DNA of 64,000 nt from an uncultured Paracoccaceae bacterium (GCA_934500835.1 CAKSTR010000003.1:62001-126000); one strand, 5' to 3'; shown: positions 8,212 to 17,152, counted from the first letter of the stretch. Translations and numbers: made by a program. The notes: generated by a model not told the origin, from the letters alone.

Positions 8212-9012
8212 CTACCGCGTCAGGCTGGACAAAAGCTGCAGGGCGACAGAACCCGGGCTGGAGCCGCTGGTGACCGCGCCGATTTCGGCGCGCAGGATAT
8301 AGGTGCGCACCAGCTTGTCCATTTTCGCGGCTTCGGCGAACTGGCTTACCGTGTCGCTGCCGAACATGCTGCGGGCTTTGGCCTTGATCATCGACAACTG
8401 CGTGTCGAGATCGATGGAGGCAAAGCTTGATGGCAGGCCAAGCGCGGTCTGGAACGCCTCTCGCAGCGGGGCGCTGCCGAGAACGGTGTACCATTTGGTA
8501 TCCTCGGACCCCGACCTGGCTGCCAGGACGGCAATCTCTCTCTCGGCATTCAGCGCGATCCGGTATTCGTTGTTCTGTGCGCCGACGGCCGTCTCGAAAG
8601 CGCGGGTGTTGTATAGCGCCAGAATCTTGTCGGCGAAGTCCGAGATCTTGTTGCGCGGAGTCGTCATGTCGCCGAAACCGAAGGCGGCAGACAGCTTCTG
8701 ATACTGTTTGTTGGCCAGCCTGTTGGCCAGACTTCCGGTTTCGAGCGTGCCCTCCTCCAGCACCTTGCGAATGAACGCCTTGTTCTTGATGTCCCCCTCC
8801 AGCCCGAAGGCTGTCAGCACGACATTCAGGAGACGACGGTCCGCAACCAGTTGCCCGGCGGTATCGATCTTGCCGATGTTGGCGCGGAAATAGGCCTGTT
8901 CCCGCCTGGCCATCGGGGTGGATTGCTGGGTCGCCTGCTGCGTGGCCATGGTCCGTTTGAGGAAGGACCAGCCGGCATAGCCCGGAAGGGGAATGACCGG
9001 CTGAAAGCTCAT
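8212..9012 (-). CDS. DUF1217 family protein of the flagellar cluster
   Basis: 266-residue protein beginning MSFQPVIPLPGYAGWSFLKR, a recognisable start of DUF1217 proteins, which are found in flagellar clusters of Rhodobacterales and other alphaproteobacteria. The start at 9012 overlaps the flbT stop (ATGA, 9009-9012). The middle has repeated Ala/Leu/Lys helical segments such as LVADRRLLNVVLTAFGLEGD and AFGFGDMTTPRNKISDFADK. No signal peptide or membrane helix is seen. It is the last gene of the fliC-flaF-flbT unit. Its molecular role is not established; a part in flagellar assembly is inferred from context only. Confidence 0.85.
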   Translation of the reverse strand: MSFQPVIPLPGYAGWSFLKRTMATQQATQQSTPMARREQAYFRANIGKIDTAGQLVADRRLLNVVLTAFGLEGDIKNKAFIRKVLEEGTLETGSLANRLANKQYQKLSAAFGFGDMTTPRNKISDFADKILALYNTRAFETAVGAQNNEYRIALNAEREIAVLAARSGSEDTKWYTVLGSAPLREAFQTALGLPSSFASIDLDTQLSMIKAKARSMFGSDTVSQFAEAAKMDKLVRTYILRAEIGAVTSGSSPGSVALQLLSSLTR

Positions 9013-9413
9013 GCCCGGCCCGCGGCCAGAAGTCGCTCCTCCCGCGGAAGCAGGCCGCGCAGGGCGCGCAGCACCTGATAGTGCTGATCCTCCAGCACGG
9101 CCGCGCTGGCCTGGGCCAGAAGGGCACGGCTGTCCGGATCGACAAGAACCTGGCTCAACTGTTCGATGCCACGCAACAGCTGATGCCGGGTGGCGACCGG
9201 GGTTGCGTCGCCCGACAGAACCAGTTGTGCGATATAGCAAACCCGCCGGACCAGCGTGGTTGCCTCTTCGGGATGAATGGCGTCGCGCAGGCGCAGAATG
9301 TTCGCATGCGGTGTCATGATTGCGAGTTTCGAACGCTTGTCGCCATTCTCGATCACCGCACCGTTGATCAGCACCCGCTCATGCGGGCCAAGCTTGAGGA
9401 CGAGGCCGGTCAT
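9009..9413 (-). CDS. flbT: Flagellar biosynthesis repressor FlbT
   Basis: 134-residue protein with the FlbT start MTGLVLKLGPHERVLINGAV, and then AIMTPHANILRLRDAIHPEE. In Caulobacter, FlbT limits flagellin production by acting on the flagellin mRNA 5' leader, and FlaF opposes it (established knowledge). The start at 9413 was chosen because its ATG shares a base with the flaF stop (TGATG), a coupled arrangement, and because the upstream extension of the frame lacks family similarity. It lies downstream of flagellin and flaF, as usual in Rhodobacterales. Confidence 0.92.
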   Translation of the reverse strand: MTGLVLKLGPHERVLINGAVIENGDKRSKLAIMTPHANILRLRDAIHPEEATTLVRRVCYIAQLVLSGDATPVATRHQLLRGIEQLSQVLVDPDSRALLAQASAAVLEDQHYQVLRALRGLLPREERLLAAGRA

Positions 9414-9781
9414 CACGCCAGCCCTTCGCCGCGCAATCCGCGCAGGACTGCGGTGTTGATCTCGACAAGAACCTCGGCACCAGCGGTGCCGGCGCGGATC
9501 TTGCGGCTGTGTTCGGCGGTGAAGCGATAAAGATAGAACAGCCGGGCCCGCAGGGCCTGTGGCAAGCCATTCCCGCCGCCTGCAACATCGGCGGCAAGGG
9601 TGGACCAAAGCTGCTCATTGTCGGCCAGGGCGGCGATGAAGGCGGGATAGTTCCCTTTCCGCAGCGCGGTGGCCGAGGAAAGGCGGCGCGTGATCTGGGC
9701 GATCACTTCGTATTCGGCGGCGCGCAGCGTGCGCGTCGGCGCAGCGGGCTGGGCGTAGGAAAGGCTGGAATAGGCATTCAT
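9413..9781 (-). CDS. flaF: Flagellar biosynthesis regulator FlaF
   Basis: 122-residue protein of the FlaF family: MNAYSSLSYAQ start, EYEVIAQITRRLSSA, and a C-terminal EVLVEINTAVLRGLRG helix. FlaF is needed for flagellin secretion and translation in alphaproteobacteria and works as a counterpart of FlbT, the next gene. It starts 71 bp after the flagellin stop, across a strong hairpin. Its stop overlaps the flbT start by one base. Confidence 0.92.
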   Translation of the reverse strand: MNAYSSLSYAQPAAPTRTLRAAEYEVIAQITRRLSSATALRKGNYPAFIAALADNEQLWSTLAADVAGGGNGLPQALRARLFYLYRFTAEHSRKIRAGTAGAEVLVEINTAVLRGLRGEGLA

Positions 9782-9822
9782 GTGTCAGGGCTCCGATGCT
9801 GGGGTGGCGGAGGAAAGAGAAG

Positions 9823-9844
9823 GCCGGGGCACCCAGGCCCCGGC
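9823..9844 (-). terminator. Hairpin between flagellin and flaF
   Basis: Perfect 8-bp inverted repeat GCCGGGGC / GCCCCGGC with a 6-base loop. On the transcribed minus strand it lies about 10 bases after the flagellin stop and is followed by CTTCTCTTTCC. It is placed to act as a partial terminator or RNA-stability element that keeps flagellin mRNA high relative to flaF-flbT. It could also be a full terminator if flaF has its own promoter. Confidence 0.6.
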
Positions 9845-9852
9845 TCCCGTCC

Positions 9853-11082
9853 TTACCGGAACAGCGACAGGAGGTTTTGCGGCTGCTGGTTGGCGATCGA
9901 CAGCGCCTGGATGCCCAGTTGCTGCTGCACCTGCAGCGCCTGCAGCCGTGCACTGGCCTCTTCCATGTCGGCATCGACCAGCGTGCCGATCCCCGAGGTC
10001 AGCGCATCCGACAGCTTGCCGACGAAGTCGGACTGGATGTCGATCCGCTTCTGCGCCGAGCCGAACTCGGCCGCCGCATTGATCGAGGTCTGCAGCAGGC
10101 TTTCGATCTGGCCAAGGGCCGCCGTCGCATTGGCCGCGCTCGACACGTCGATCGACGACAGCGCCCCAAGCCCGCCCGATCCCGCGTTCTTGTACTGGCC
10201 GCTGACCGAAAGGTCGGCCGTGCCGTCGTTGACAAAGGCCAGCTGGCCCGGATTTGCGCTGTCGTAGTTCACCGTCAGCCCGGAAATGCCAAGGGCATCA
10301 ATGGCATTCTTCAAACCCACCGCAATCATGTCGGGCACCGTCGTCGCCAGCGAGGCATTGCCGGTATCCACGTCATGCTGGCTGAGGGTGTAGGACGCCT
10401 CCTTGTTGCCGATGCGGATCGAGATCTTGTCGCCCGCCACCCAGGCCGTTGCACCGTTGGCGATGGTGATGTCATCGGCGCCCCCCGCCGAATCCAGCGC
10501 CAGCACGAAAGTATCGGCTGCGGTCGAGATCGTTCCGGCGGTCGAGGCCGAGAACACGTCATTGGTCACATAGCCGCCGGTCGCAAGGCTTTGCGCCGTG
10601 ACGGTGATCGAAGATGCCGAAACGCCGGTACCGCTGCGGTCCAGTGAGGACAGGATGCCCACGCTGGATTGCGAGCCGTCCACCAGGTTCAGCCCGTTGA
10701 ACTGTGCGGCGCCAACCACCGAGTTGATCTGCCCGACGTACTTGTCGATATCCGCCTGGATCTTGCCACGGTCGACGTTGTCTTCCTGCGCCGCAACGAT
10801 CTTGCCCTTCATCTCGGTCAGCAGTTCGGTCACCGTTTCGGCGGCCTCGCGCGCGACCGAGATGGTCGAGGAGCCCAGTGCCAGGCTGTCGGCGATGCCC
10901 TTGAACCCTTTCACATCGGATTCCATCACCTTTGAGATGGCCCAGACCGCAGCATTGTCCTTGGCCGAGCCGACGGTCTTGCCGGTGGCGATCTCGGACT
11001 GGACCTTGCTCATGCTGGCATTGACGCCCTTCATGGTCTGCAGGGCGACCATTGCGCTGGTGTTGGTCAGAATGGACGACAT
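9853..11082 (-). CDS. fliC: Flagellin
   Basis: 409-residue flagellin. The conserved N-terminal helix starts MSSILTNTSAMVALQTMKGV with GKTVGSAKDNAAVWAIS, and the C-terminus ends in the coiled-coil region DADMEEASARLQALQVQQQL and LSIANQQPQNLLSLFR. Both ends form the filament core; the middle (about residues 170-310) is the variable Ala/Thr/Gly-rich outer domain. A ribosome-binding site AAGGAA lies before the ATG. The 217-bp upstream gap (11083-11299) carries only a small hairpin CATCCC-GTCAT-GGGATG at 11191-11207; no clear promoter was found by eye. Export is by the flagellar type III system, so there is no signal peptide. Confidence 0.97.
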   Translation of the reverse strand: MSSILTNTSAMVALQTMKGVNASMSKVQSEIATGKTVGSAKDNAAVWAISKVMESDVKGFKGIADSLALGSSTISVAREAAETVTELLTEMKGKIVAAQEDNVDRGKIQADIDKYVGQINSVVGAAQFNGLNLVDGSQSSVGILSSLDRSGTGVSASSITVTAQSLATGGYVTNDVFSASTAGTISTAADTFVLALDSAGGADDITIANGATAWVAGDKISIRIGNKEASYTLSQHDVDTGNASLATTVPDMIAVGLKNAIDALGISGLTVNYDSANPGQLAFVNDGTADLSVSGQYKNAGSGGLGALSSIDVSSAANATAALGQIESLLQTSINAAAEFGSAQKRIDIQSDFVGKLSDALTSGIGTLVDADMEEASARLQALQVQQQLGIQALSIANQQPQNLLSLFR

Positions 11083-11299
11083 GTTTTCGTTCCTTCATTG
11101 GCTTCCGGCGCTTTGCGCGGAGCTTTCGGTGCCGCATCCAGGCGGCTGTTCCAGCGTTCTGGCCGTTGCTGCAGGGCGACCCGGCAGCGCCATCCCGTCA
11201 TGGGATGCAAGCAAAAGGATGGGGCGCCGCGGTTACCAAAGGCTGAAGCCGGTCCCGTCGCTACCCCGTCAAATATCAGGGATTTGACGCGATGTTTCG

Positions 11300-11626
11300 C
11301 TAGATCCGTCGCGCCGTCGCGGCACCGGTCAGACCGGGCTGCCCGCGCTGCCCGCCGACATCATAGGTCGAGAATCGACCCTGATCGGACAGGTCCCGCG
11401 CCCTGCGGCGCGCGGCGCGCACACCGCCAAGTGCGGCCTCAAGCAGCCGTTCGTTGCGCGAAGCCAGCGCGGCAAGCTGGCGCGCCTGGCCAAGGTCGCA
11501 CGAACCCGCTGCCCCAAGTGCCACCTCGACCTCGGTCGCAAGACCCGCCAGAACCGACAGATCCCCGGCCATCAAGGCTGCGTGGCCCTGGTCAAGCAAC
11601 GCCTGCAGCCGTTCAAAATCAGCCAT
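11300..11626 (-). CDS. Small flagellar protein, FlgN-like candidate
   Basis: 108-residue mostly helical protein rich in Ala, Leu and Arg, without Cys, signal peptide or membrane segment. The start at 11626 was chosen because it overlaps the stop of the upstream rod-binding gene by 8 bp. Residues ARQLAALASRNERLLEAALG resemble the amphipathic helices of FlgN-type export chaperones, and the C-terminus (GRFSTYDVGGQ) resembles small proteins beside flagellar genes in Rhodobacterales. A FlgN-like chaperone role for hook-associated proteins is inferred from size, helix content and position only. Confidence 0.6.
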   Translation of the reverse strand: MADFERLQALLDQGHAALMAGDLSVLAGLATEVEVALGAAGSCDLGQARQLAALASRNERLLEAALGGVRAARRRARDLSDQGRFSTYDVGGQRGQPGLTGAATARRI

Positions 11627-11909
11627 GTCCCTGTCCTCCCATGGCGCGGAACAATGATTCGGCAAGGCCGATGCCGCCGCGATCCACCAGCATCCGGGCC
11701 TGCTCCTGCCGCAGGAACGACGCGAACTGCTCTTCGCCGATTCCGCCGGCGAAAGAGCCCGGCGGCCCGGCCTCCAGACCCGCGTGACCCAGCATTTCGG
11801 CCAGGAAGGCGGCTTCAAGCTCCTTTGCCCTTGCCATCAGGACGGCATCCCGGGCCGAGGGTGCGGCAGCCGGCGGGCCTGCTGCGGGGGCGGGTCTGGT
11901 GATGTCCAT
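11619..11909 (-). CDS. Flagellar rod-binding protein (FlgJ N-terminal type)
   Basis: 96-residue protein holding only the rod-binding domain: AKELEAAFLAEMLGHAGLEA, then FASFLRQEQARMLVDRGGIGLAESLFRAM, the pattern of the FlgJ N-terminal domain. The muramidase domain found in enterobacterial FlgJ is absent, as is normal in alphaproteobacteria, where a separate enzyme opens the wall. The N-terminus is a Pro/Ala-rich linker of about 20 residues. It is divergent from fliK with 111 bp between the starts. Confidence 0.85.
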   Translation of the reverse strand: MDITRPAPAAGPPAAAPSARDAVLMARAKELEAAFLAEMLGHAGLEAGPPGSFAGGIGEEQFASFLRQEQARMLVDRGGIGLAESLFRAMGGQGHG

Positions 11910-11992
11910 TGGTGCCTCGTCGGGTCATTCAGGTTTTCCCGACTATTCGTGACAGCGGTAAAGAACTGGTAATTGGTTGCAGACAGAACATG

Positions 11993-12006
11993 TGTCGGTT
12001 CCGACA
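11993..12006. promoter_or_regulatory. Palindrome between flgJ-like gene and fliK
   Basis: TGTCGG-TT-CCGACA, 6-bp arms, ends 14 bp before the fliK ATG in the divergent gap 11910-12020. It may be an operator for one or both genes, or a leader hairpin for fliK. No matching second copy was seen. Confidence 0.35.
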
Positions 12007-12020
12007 AAAGTCGCAGGCAG

Positions 12021-14186
12021 ATGACACTGATTCAGCCCCTTGCTTTCCTATTCATGCCCTCGCTCGGCCCCTGCGCGGCTGGACCGGACGGACCGCCTGA
12101 TACTTCGGGGTTCGTTGACCTGATTCCGCCCGATCAGGAGGAGCCGGCGCTGGGTTCCGATGCCGTTCCGCCAGAGGTCTGCCCGCCGGTCCCCGGACCT
12201 CTGGTCCCGGTCGTGTGCTGGCAAGCGGGGGTGATCGCCGACCTGCCCGCCACGCCCATTCTCGACGGCACCAAGACGCCTCCTACCGTCGAGGAGCCGA
12301 CTCTGCTTGCTGGCGAGAAGATCGCGCGGTGTGACGTTGCTCCAGCCCTGCCTGTTGCAGGACTGCCGGATATCGGGTCGGCGGATGCAGTTCGACCGGA
12401 CCCTGCTCCGCCCGCCACCATTATAACGGATACGGCAGCAACAGACAAAGCGGTGCGCCAGCCTGGACCGTTCGATGGAGCGGGCGATCAGGGGATAATT
12501 CCGACGCCGCCGTTGGTTAAAGCGGCTGTCGATGACGCGCGATTGCCGCAGAAAGGGGGGCCGCTGTTGCAGGGGCTTCGGCCCTTCATGACGGACACCA
12601 CCGCGCCGGACACGGCAGCAACGGACAATGCGATGCGCCAGCCCGAACAGTTCGGTGGCGCGGGCGATCTGGGGGTATTTGCGACGCCGCCGTTGGCTGC
12701 ATCGGCTGCCGATGAAACGCCTCAGCAGCAGAAACGAGGGCTGTTGCAAGGGCTTCGGTCCTTCATGACGGAAACCATCGCGCCGGAGGTTCCCGTCCTT
12801 GCGCCGCCGCGATGGGACGACCCACCCCCGCCGTCCTGGCCGAAGACAGAGGCAATCGTCTTGCCGGTGATGCCGCCGGGCGCTGGTCCGCCAGAGGAAA
12901 AGCCCGGCCTGCCGCCTGCGGCGAACCTGCCAGTCCCGGTGGTGGTGACGGATGCCGGGCAGGATTGGGTTCCGGCAAAGAATGACGTTGCGGCAGCAGT
13001 GCCGAAGGCCGACCCGGCTGCCGCTGAAGAAGTACCGCCTCTGCCGCCCCGGGCAGCGCCGGCTGCGGCGATCATCGCCGCCATCGATCCTCGGCTGCCG
13101 GCCAAGGCTGCAAGCACCGTTGTTCCAGCGGCGCCGACCGAGGTTCCGCATCTTGTCAAACGTGGCGGCGGGCCTGACCCGCGACTTGCGCCGCCCCCGC
13201 CCCCGCTCCTGCCACGTCAGGGGCAGGCATTGCCCGCAAGACCGCAAGCCAATCCACAGCGGCAGGACATGCCGCTGCCGCACCCCTTGCAGACAAAACC
13301 TGCCGGTCAGGCGACTCTGCCCGATACCCCGGCCATCCCCTTGCCCGAACCTGCCCCTGCGCCGGACCCTGTCGTTCCCGCCGCATTCGCCATGCCGCAG
13401 CAGGAGCGGGCCGGTCGCGCCCTCTGGATAGCCGAGGCGGAACCCCAGCTAAGTCCCGGGTGGCCAGGGCAACCTGTCTCGGAAACCATTGATCCCTCGA
13501 TTTCTGCCAAATCAGAGCCGATTCCTTCCGAACCGGAGGCAAAGGCACCGGCGCATCCGCCGTCGGAAATGGAGGCGCACCAGATCACCGGAGAACCGGC
13601 GGATCGTGCTGTGCACCTTGGCAAAACCGATCCCGCCCCGGTTGCGCCACCCCTGCTTTCGCTTGCGCCGCCGCCGGCACTTGGCCCGATGCCGGATCAG
13701 GCTGCCGTTGCCGTCGTGGACCGGCCGGTTGCGCCCTTGTCGGTCGCGCGCTTCTCGGATGGGCCCTCGCCGGTTGCACCTTTGCCGGACGGGCCGCCGC
13801 CTGTGCGCATGCAGATCGTTCAGGCCCTCTCCGCAAGCGGTTCTCCGGTGACCGAACTGCGGCTTGCACCGGATGAACTTGGTCATGTCCGCATCGATAT
13901 GCGGCACGAAGGCGACCGGCTGGTGATGACCGTTTCGGTCGAACGGCCCGAGACGCTGGATATGCTGCGCCGCCATGCCGGAGACCTTGTCGCCGATCTG
14001 CGGGCGGGTGGACATACCGGGCTGGATCTCAGTTTCGGGCGCTGGTCGGGACCCGGCCCCGACAGCGGAAGGCCGCGCGCCCCGATGGCCGATGCCGGGG
14101 CGGCCCTGTCGGCCGAGGTGCTGCCCGCAGCGGCCGCTGAAATCCGCCCCATGCAACCCGCCTCCGGGCTTTACCTGCGAATCTGA
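12021..14186 (+). CDS. fliK: Flagellar hook-length control protein FliK
   Basis: 721-residue protein, long for FliK, with a low-complexity Pro/Ala-rich body and a conserved C-terminal domain (about residues 600-690): VTELRLAPDELGHVRIDM, then HEGDRLVMTVSVERPETLD and LVADLRAGGHTGLDLSFG. The C-terminal domain switches export specificity when the hook reaches its length; the Pro-rich part acts as ruler (family knowledge). The ATG at 12021 was preferred over a TTG at 11973. Residues about 137-255 contain two imperfect copies of a 60-residue unit. flgD follows 8 bp later. Confidence 0.9.
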   Translation: MTLIQPLAFLFMPSLGPCAAGPDGPPDTSGFVDLIPPDQEEPALGSDAVPPEVCPPVPGPLVPVVCWQAGVIADLPATPILDGTKTPPTVEEPTLLAGEKIARCDVAPALPVAGLPDIGSADAVRPDPAPPATIITDTAATDKAVRQPGPFDGAGDQGIIPTPPLVKAAVDDARLPQKGGPLLQGLRPFMTDTTAPDTAATDNAMRQPEQFGGAGDLGVFATPPLAASAADETPQQQKRGLLQGLRSFMTETIAPEVPVLAPPRWDDPPPPSWPKTEAIVLPVMPPGAGPPEEKPGLPPAANLPVPVVVTDAGQDWVPAKNDVAAAVPKADPAAAEEVPPLPPRAAPAAAIIAAIDPRLPAKAASTVVPAAPTEVPHLVKRGGGPDPRLAPPPPPLLPRQGQALPARPQANPQRQDMPLPHPLQTKPAGQATLPDTPAIPLPEPAPAPDPVVPAAFAMPQQERAGRALWIAEAEPQLSPGWPGQPVSETIDPSISAKSEPIPSEPEAKAPAHPPSEMEAHQITGEPADRAVHLGKTDPAPVAPPLLSLAPPPALGPMPDQAAVAVVDRPVAPLSVARFSDGPSPVAPLPDGPPPVRMQIVQALSASGSPVTELRLAPDELGHVRIDMRHEGDRLVMTVSVERPETLDMLRRHAGDLVADLRAGGHTGLDLSFGRWSGPGPDSGRPRAPMADAGAALSAEVLPAAAAEIRPMQPASGLYLRI
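12429..12785 (+). repeat. Imperfect 180-bp tandem duplication within fliK
   Basis: Two adjacent copies of 180 and 177 bp. Both read DTAATD-[KN]-A-[VM]-RQP near the start, then GAGD, a Pro-Pro motif, and end LLQGLR-[PS]-FMT-[DE]-T-x-AP. The copies are clearly diverged at the base level, so this is an old in-frame duplication that lengthened the ruler part of FliK. Confidence 0.8.
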
Positions 14187-14194
14187 GGCCAGAG

Positions 14195-14866
14195 ATGACA
14201 GTCACCGCAACGAACAGCTTTCCCACCTATGGTGGCACCGGCAGCCAGACCGAAGCCGGCAAGACCAGCGTACTGACGTCCGATTTCACCACCTTTCTGA
14301 AGATGCTGACCGTCCAGATGCAGAATCAGGATCCGATGAATCCGATGGATTCGGCGGATTACGCCATGCAACTGGCCACCTTTTCAGGGGTGGAGCAGCA
14401 GGTCAGGTCGAACCAGTTGCTGGAATCTCTGGCTGCACAATTCTCGCTGGTGGGCATGTCTCAACTGGCCGGCTGGGTCGGGCAAGAGGCGCGGGCGGCC
14501 TCGGCCGTCTGGTATGACGGCAGCCCGGTGACCCTGTCGCCAAACCCTGTGGCGAATGCTGATCGCGTGGTGCTGGTGGTGCAGGACGCCGCGGGCAACA
14601 CCGTCTCGCGTGAGGAATTGCCGATGTCCTTGGATCTTTATCAGTGGCTGGGCGGCGATGCCGGGGGTGACCCTCTGCCGACGGGCAAATACAGCCTGTC
14701 GGTGGAAAGCTGGAGCGACGGCGAACTCCTGCAGACCGACAGGATCGAGCACTACGGCAAAGTGGTGGAGGCACGGGGCGGATCGGGCGGCATCCGGCTG
14801 GTGTTCGAAGGCGGGATCGAAGTGCTGGCGACGGAAATCACGGCATTGCGAACGCCGCCCGGCTGA
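14195..14866 (+). CDS. flgD: Flagellar hook capping protein FlgD
   Basis: 223-residue scaffolding protein for hook assembly. The N-terminal export and capping region shows FTTFLKMLTVQMQNQDPMNP and then MDSADYAMQLATFSGVEQQV, the FlgD hallmark. The C-terminal half is the FLG-like and tudor-like part (VVLVVQDAAGNTVSREELPM). It follows fliK by 8 bp, so the pair is an operon whose products act in succession on the hook. Its stop directly abuts the stop of the convergent ubiB. Confidence 0.93.
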   Translation: MTVTATNSFPTYGGTGSQTEAGKTSVLTSDFTTFLKMLTVQMQNQDPMNPMDSADYAMQLATFSGVEQQVRSNQLLESLAAQFSLVGMSQLAGWVGQEARAASAVWYDGSPVTLSPNPVANADRVVLVVQDAAGNTVSREELPMSLDLYQWLGGDAGGDPLPTGKYSLSVESWSDGELLQTDRIEHYGKVVEARGGSGGIRLVFEGGIEVLATEITALRTPPG

Positions 14867-16402
14867 TCAGATGAGCCGGGCCAGCGCGGCGCCGGCCATC
14901 AGGGCCAGCAGGATCGCCGGCAGCGGCCACCAGCGCCACAGCAGATCCTGCCGCGGTGGCTTGGGGGGCACATCCGGGTTGCCGGCGCGGATCAACTGCG
15001 CTTCCACCATGGCGGGCAGCTTGGGGCCAAAGCGCGCCAGCACCCGCGCCGTGCGCAGAAGATCGCGGACCATGGCCTGCGGACCAAGGTTCTTGCGGAT
15101 GTAACCTTCGACGACCGGACGTGCGACCTGCCAGATGTTGATATGCGGGTCCAGCGACCGGGCAACACCTTCGACCACCACCATGGTGCGCTGCAACAGG
15201 ATCAGTTCTGTCCTTGTTTCCATGCCGAACCGCTCGGTCACCTCGAAGAGGTAGGACAACAGGCGCGCCATCGAGATACGGCTGGCCTCCATCCCGAAAA
15301 TCGGCTCTCCGACGGCGCGCAGGGCGCGGGCGAACTCATCTATGTCGCGGTCGGCGGGGACGTAGCCGGCCTCGAAATGCACTTCGGCGACGCGGCGATA
15401 GTCCTTGCGGATGAAGCCCATCAGGATCTCGGCGTAGACCCGGCGGGTGTATTCGTCGATCCGGCCCATGATGCCGAAGTCATAGGCGATCAGGTCGCCG
15501 GCCGCGGTGACCTTCAGGTTGCCCTGATGCATGTCGCCGTGGAAGAAACCGTCGCGCAACGCGTGGTTGAGGAACAGCTGCAACACCCGCGCTCCGATGG
15601 CGGGCCGGTCGATCCCGACGGCGTCCATCGCGGCCAGATCGTTCAGTCCGATGCCTTCGGCCCAGCCGATGGTCATCACCGTGCGGCCCGACAGCGCCCA
15701 GACCGGCGTTGGCACGACAAGCCCGGCATCTCCCGCGGTATTGTCGGCAAATTCGGACGCGGCCGAGGATTCCAGCCGCAGGTCCAATTCGCCCATCACC
15801 ACGCCTTCGAAATGCGCCACCACATCGGTGGGCCGCAGCCGGCGCGAGAAGGGGGCGAGCCGTTCGATCCAGATCGCAGCAAGGTGGAAGGCGTCCAGAT
15901 CCTTGCGGAAGGCGCGCTCGATGTTCGGGCGCAGCACCTTGACGGCAACCTCCTGTCCGGTGTCGGCCAGCGTCGCCCGGTGGACCTGAGCGATCGAGGC
16001 CGCGGCAACAGGCTCTGAGAAGGCGGAAAACGCCTCGTCGACCTTCAGTTGCAGTTCGGCCTCCACCATCGCCTTGGCCACTTCGACGGGGAAGGGGGGC
16101 AGCTTGTCCTGCAGGTATTTCAGCTGGTCCGACAGTTCCTCGCCCACGATGTCGGGGCGGGTTGAAAGGATCTGGCCGAACTTGATGTAGGCCGGCCCAA
16201 GGGCAGTAAGCGCGCGCGTCAGCGGCGGCAGGGCAGGGTCCCCGCGAAGGCCCATCCATTTGAAGGGCCAGCCAAGGATGCGCGCCACCGCCCGCAGCCG
16301 CGGCGGGGCCTCGACCGCCTCCAGCACCTGACCGATGGCGCCGGTCCGCTCCATCGTGGCAAGGGTGCGGATCAGCCGCCAGATGTTGTGCGGGCCGCGC
16401 AC
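14867..16402 (-). CDS. ubiB: Ubiquinone biosynthesis kinase-like protein UbiB
   Basis: 511-residue ABC1/ADCK/UbiB-family atypical kinase. It has KFGQILSTRPDIVGEE (the KxGQ motif that replaces the usual glycine loop), AAASIAQVHRATL (Ala-rich loop), VAVKVLRPNIE (Lys), FFHGDMHQGNLKV (catalytic-loop equivalent) and YDFGIMGRID (metal-binding DFG). Two hydrophobic segments at the C-terminus (about residues 475-510) would anchor it in the membrane. UbiB is required for ubiquinone synthesis, probably as an ATPase that handles lipid intermediates. It starts directly after the ubiE stop, so the two are co-transcribed. Confidence 0.96.
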   Translation of the reverse strand: MRGPHNIWRLIRTLATMERTGAIGQVLEAVEAPPRLRAVARILGWPFKWMGLRGDPALPPLTRALTALGPAYIKFGQILSTRPDIVGEELSDQLKYLQDKLPPFPVEVAKAMVEAELQLKVDEAFSAFSEPVAAASIAQVHRATLADTGQEVAVKVLRPNIERAFRKDLDAFHLAAIWIERLAPFSRRLRPTDVVAHFEGVVMGELDLRLESSAASEFADNTAGDAGLVVPTPVWALSGRTVMTIGWAEGIGLNDLAAMDAVGIDRPAIGARVLQLFLNHALRDGFFHGDMHQGNLKVTAAGDLIAYDFGIMGRIDEYTRRVYAEILMGFIRKDYRRVAEVHFEAGYVPADRDIDEFARALRAVGEPIFGMEASRISMARLLSYLFEVTERFGMETRTELILLQRTMVVVEGVARSLDPHINIWQVARPVVEGYIRKNLGPQAMVRDLLRTARVLARFGPKLPAMVEAQLIRAGNPDVPPKPPRQDLLWRWWPLPAILLALMAGAALARLI

Positions 16403-17152
16403 CTAGATCTTCCAGCCCGAATGCAGGGCGGCGATGCCCATGGACAGGTTGCGGTACTTCACCTGCGCGAAGCCCGCCTGACGGATCAGCCCGGCAAAAG
16501 TCTCTTGATCGGGGAACTTGCGGATCGACTCCACCAGATATTGATAGCTGTCACGGTCGCCCGCCACGATCTGGCCCATCACCGGGATGACGTTGAACGA
16601 GTAAAGGTCATAGGCCTTCTGCATCAGATCGTTGGGGATCTGGCTGAATTCCAGCACCATCAGCCGGCCGCCGGGTTTCAGGACGCGGTAGGCCTCGGCC
16701 AGTGCATCGGGGATGCGGGTGACGTTCCTGATGCCGAAGCTGATGGTGTAGATGTCGAAGCTGTTCGAGTCGAAGGGCAGCGCCATGGCATCACCCACGA
16801 CCCAATCAAGGCTGGACGCCAGCTGCTCGGCCTCGGCCCGTTTGCGGCCGGCGATCAGCATCGGCTCCGTCATGTCGCAGACCACGGCGCTGGCGCCCGG
16901 CGCGCGGCCAAGGAATCGGAAGGCCACATCGCCGGTGCCGCCGGCCACATCCAGCAGGCGCTGGCCCGGGCGCGGTGCCAGCCAATCCATCATGGCGTCC
17001 TTCCACAGGCGGTGGATGCCGACAGACATCAGGTCGTTCATCACATCGTATTTCGAGGCGACCGAGGAAAAGACGCCGTGCACCATGCCGGCCTTTTCGG
17101 CCTCGGGCACGTCGCGATAGCCGAAATGCGTGGTTTTCTCGTCGCCGCTCAT
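16403..17152 (-). CDS. ubiE: Ubiquinone/menaquinone C-methyltransferase UbiE
   Basis: 249-residue SAM-dependent methyltransferase of usual length. Motif I is [16 protein letters not shown], the acidic motif is [10 protein letters not shown], and the UbiE signature [20 protein letters not shown] is near the N-terminus. The second signature [13 protein letters not shown] is also present. It methylates the benzoquinol ring in ubiquinone synthesis. It is the first gene of the ubiE-ubiB pair and is divergent from mutM (128 bp between starts). Confidence 0.97.
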   Translation of the reverse strand: MSGDEKTTHFGYRDVPEAEKAGMVHGVFSSVASKYDVMNDLMSVGIHRLWKDAMMDWLAPRPGQRLLDVAGGTGDVAFRFLGRAPGASAVVCDMTEPMLIAGRKRAEAEQLASSLDWVVGDAMALPFDSNSFDIYTISFGIRNVTRIPDALAEAYRVLKPGGRLMVLEFSQIPNDLMQKAYDLYSFNVIPVMGQIVAGDRDSYQYLVESIRKFPDQETFAGLIRQAGFAQVKYRNLSMGIAALHSGWKI

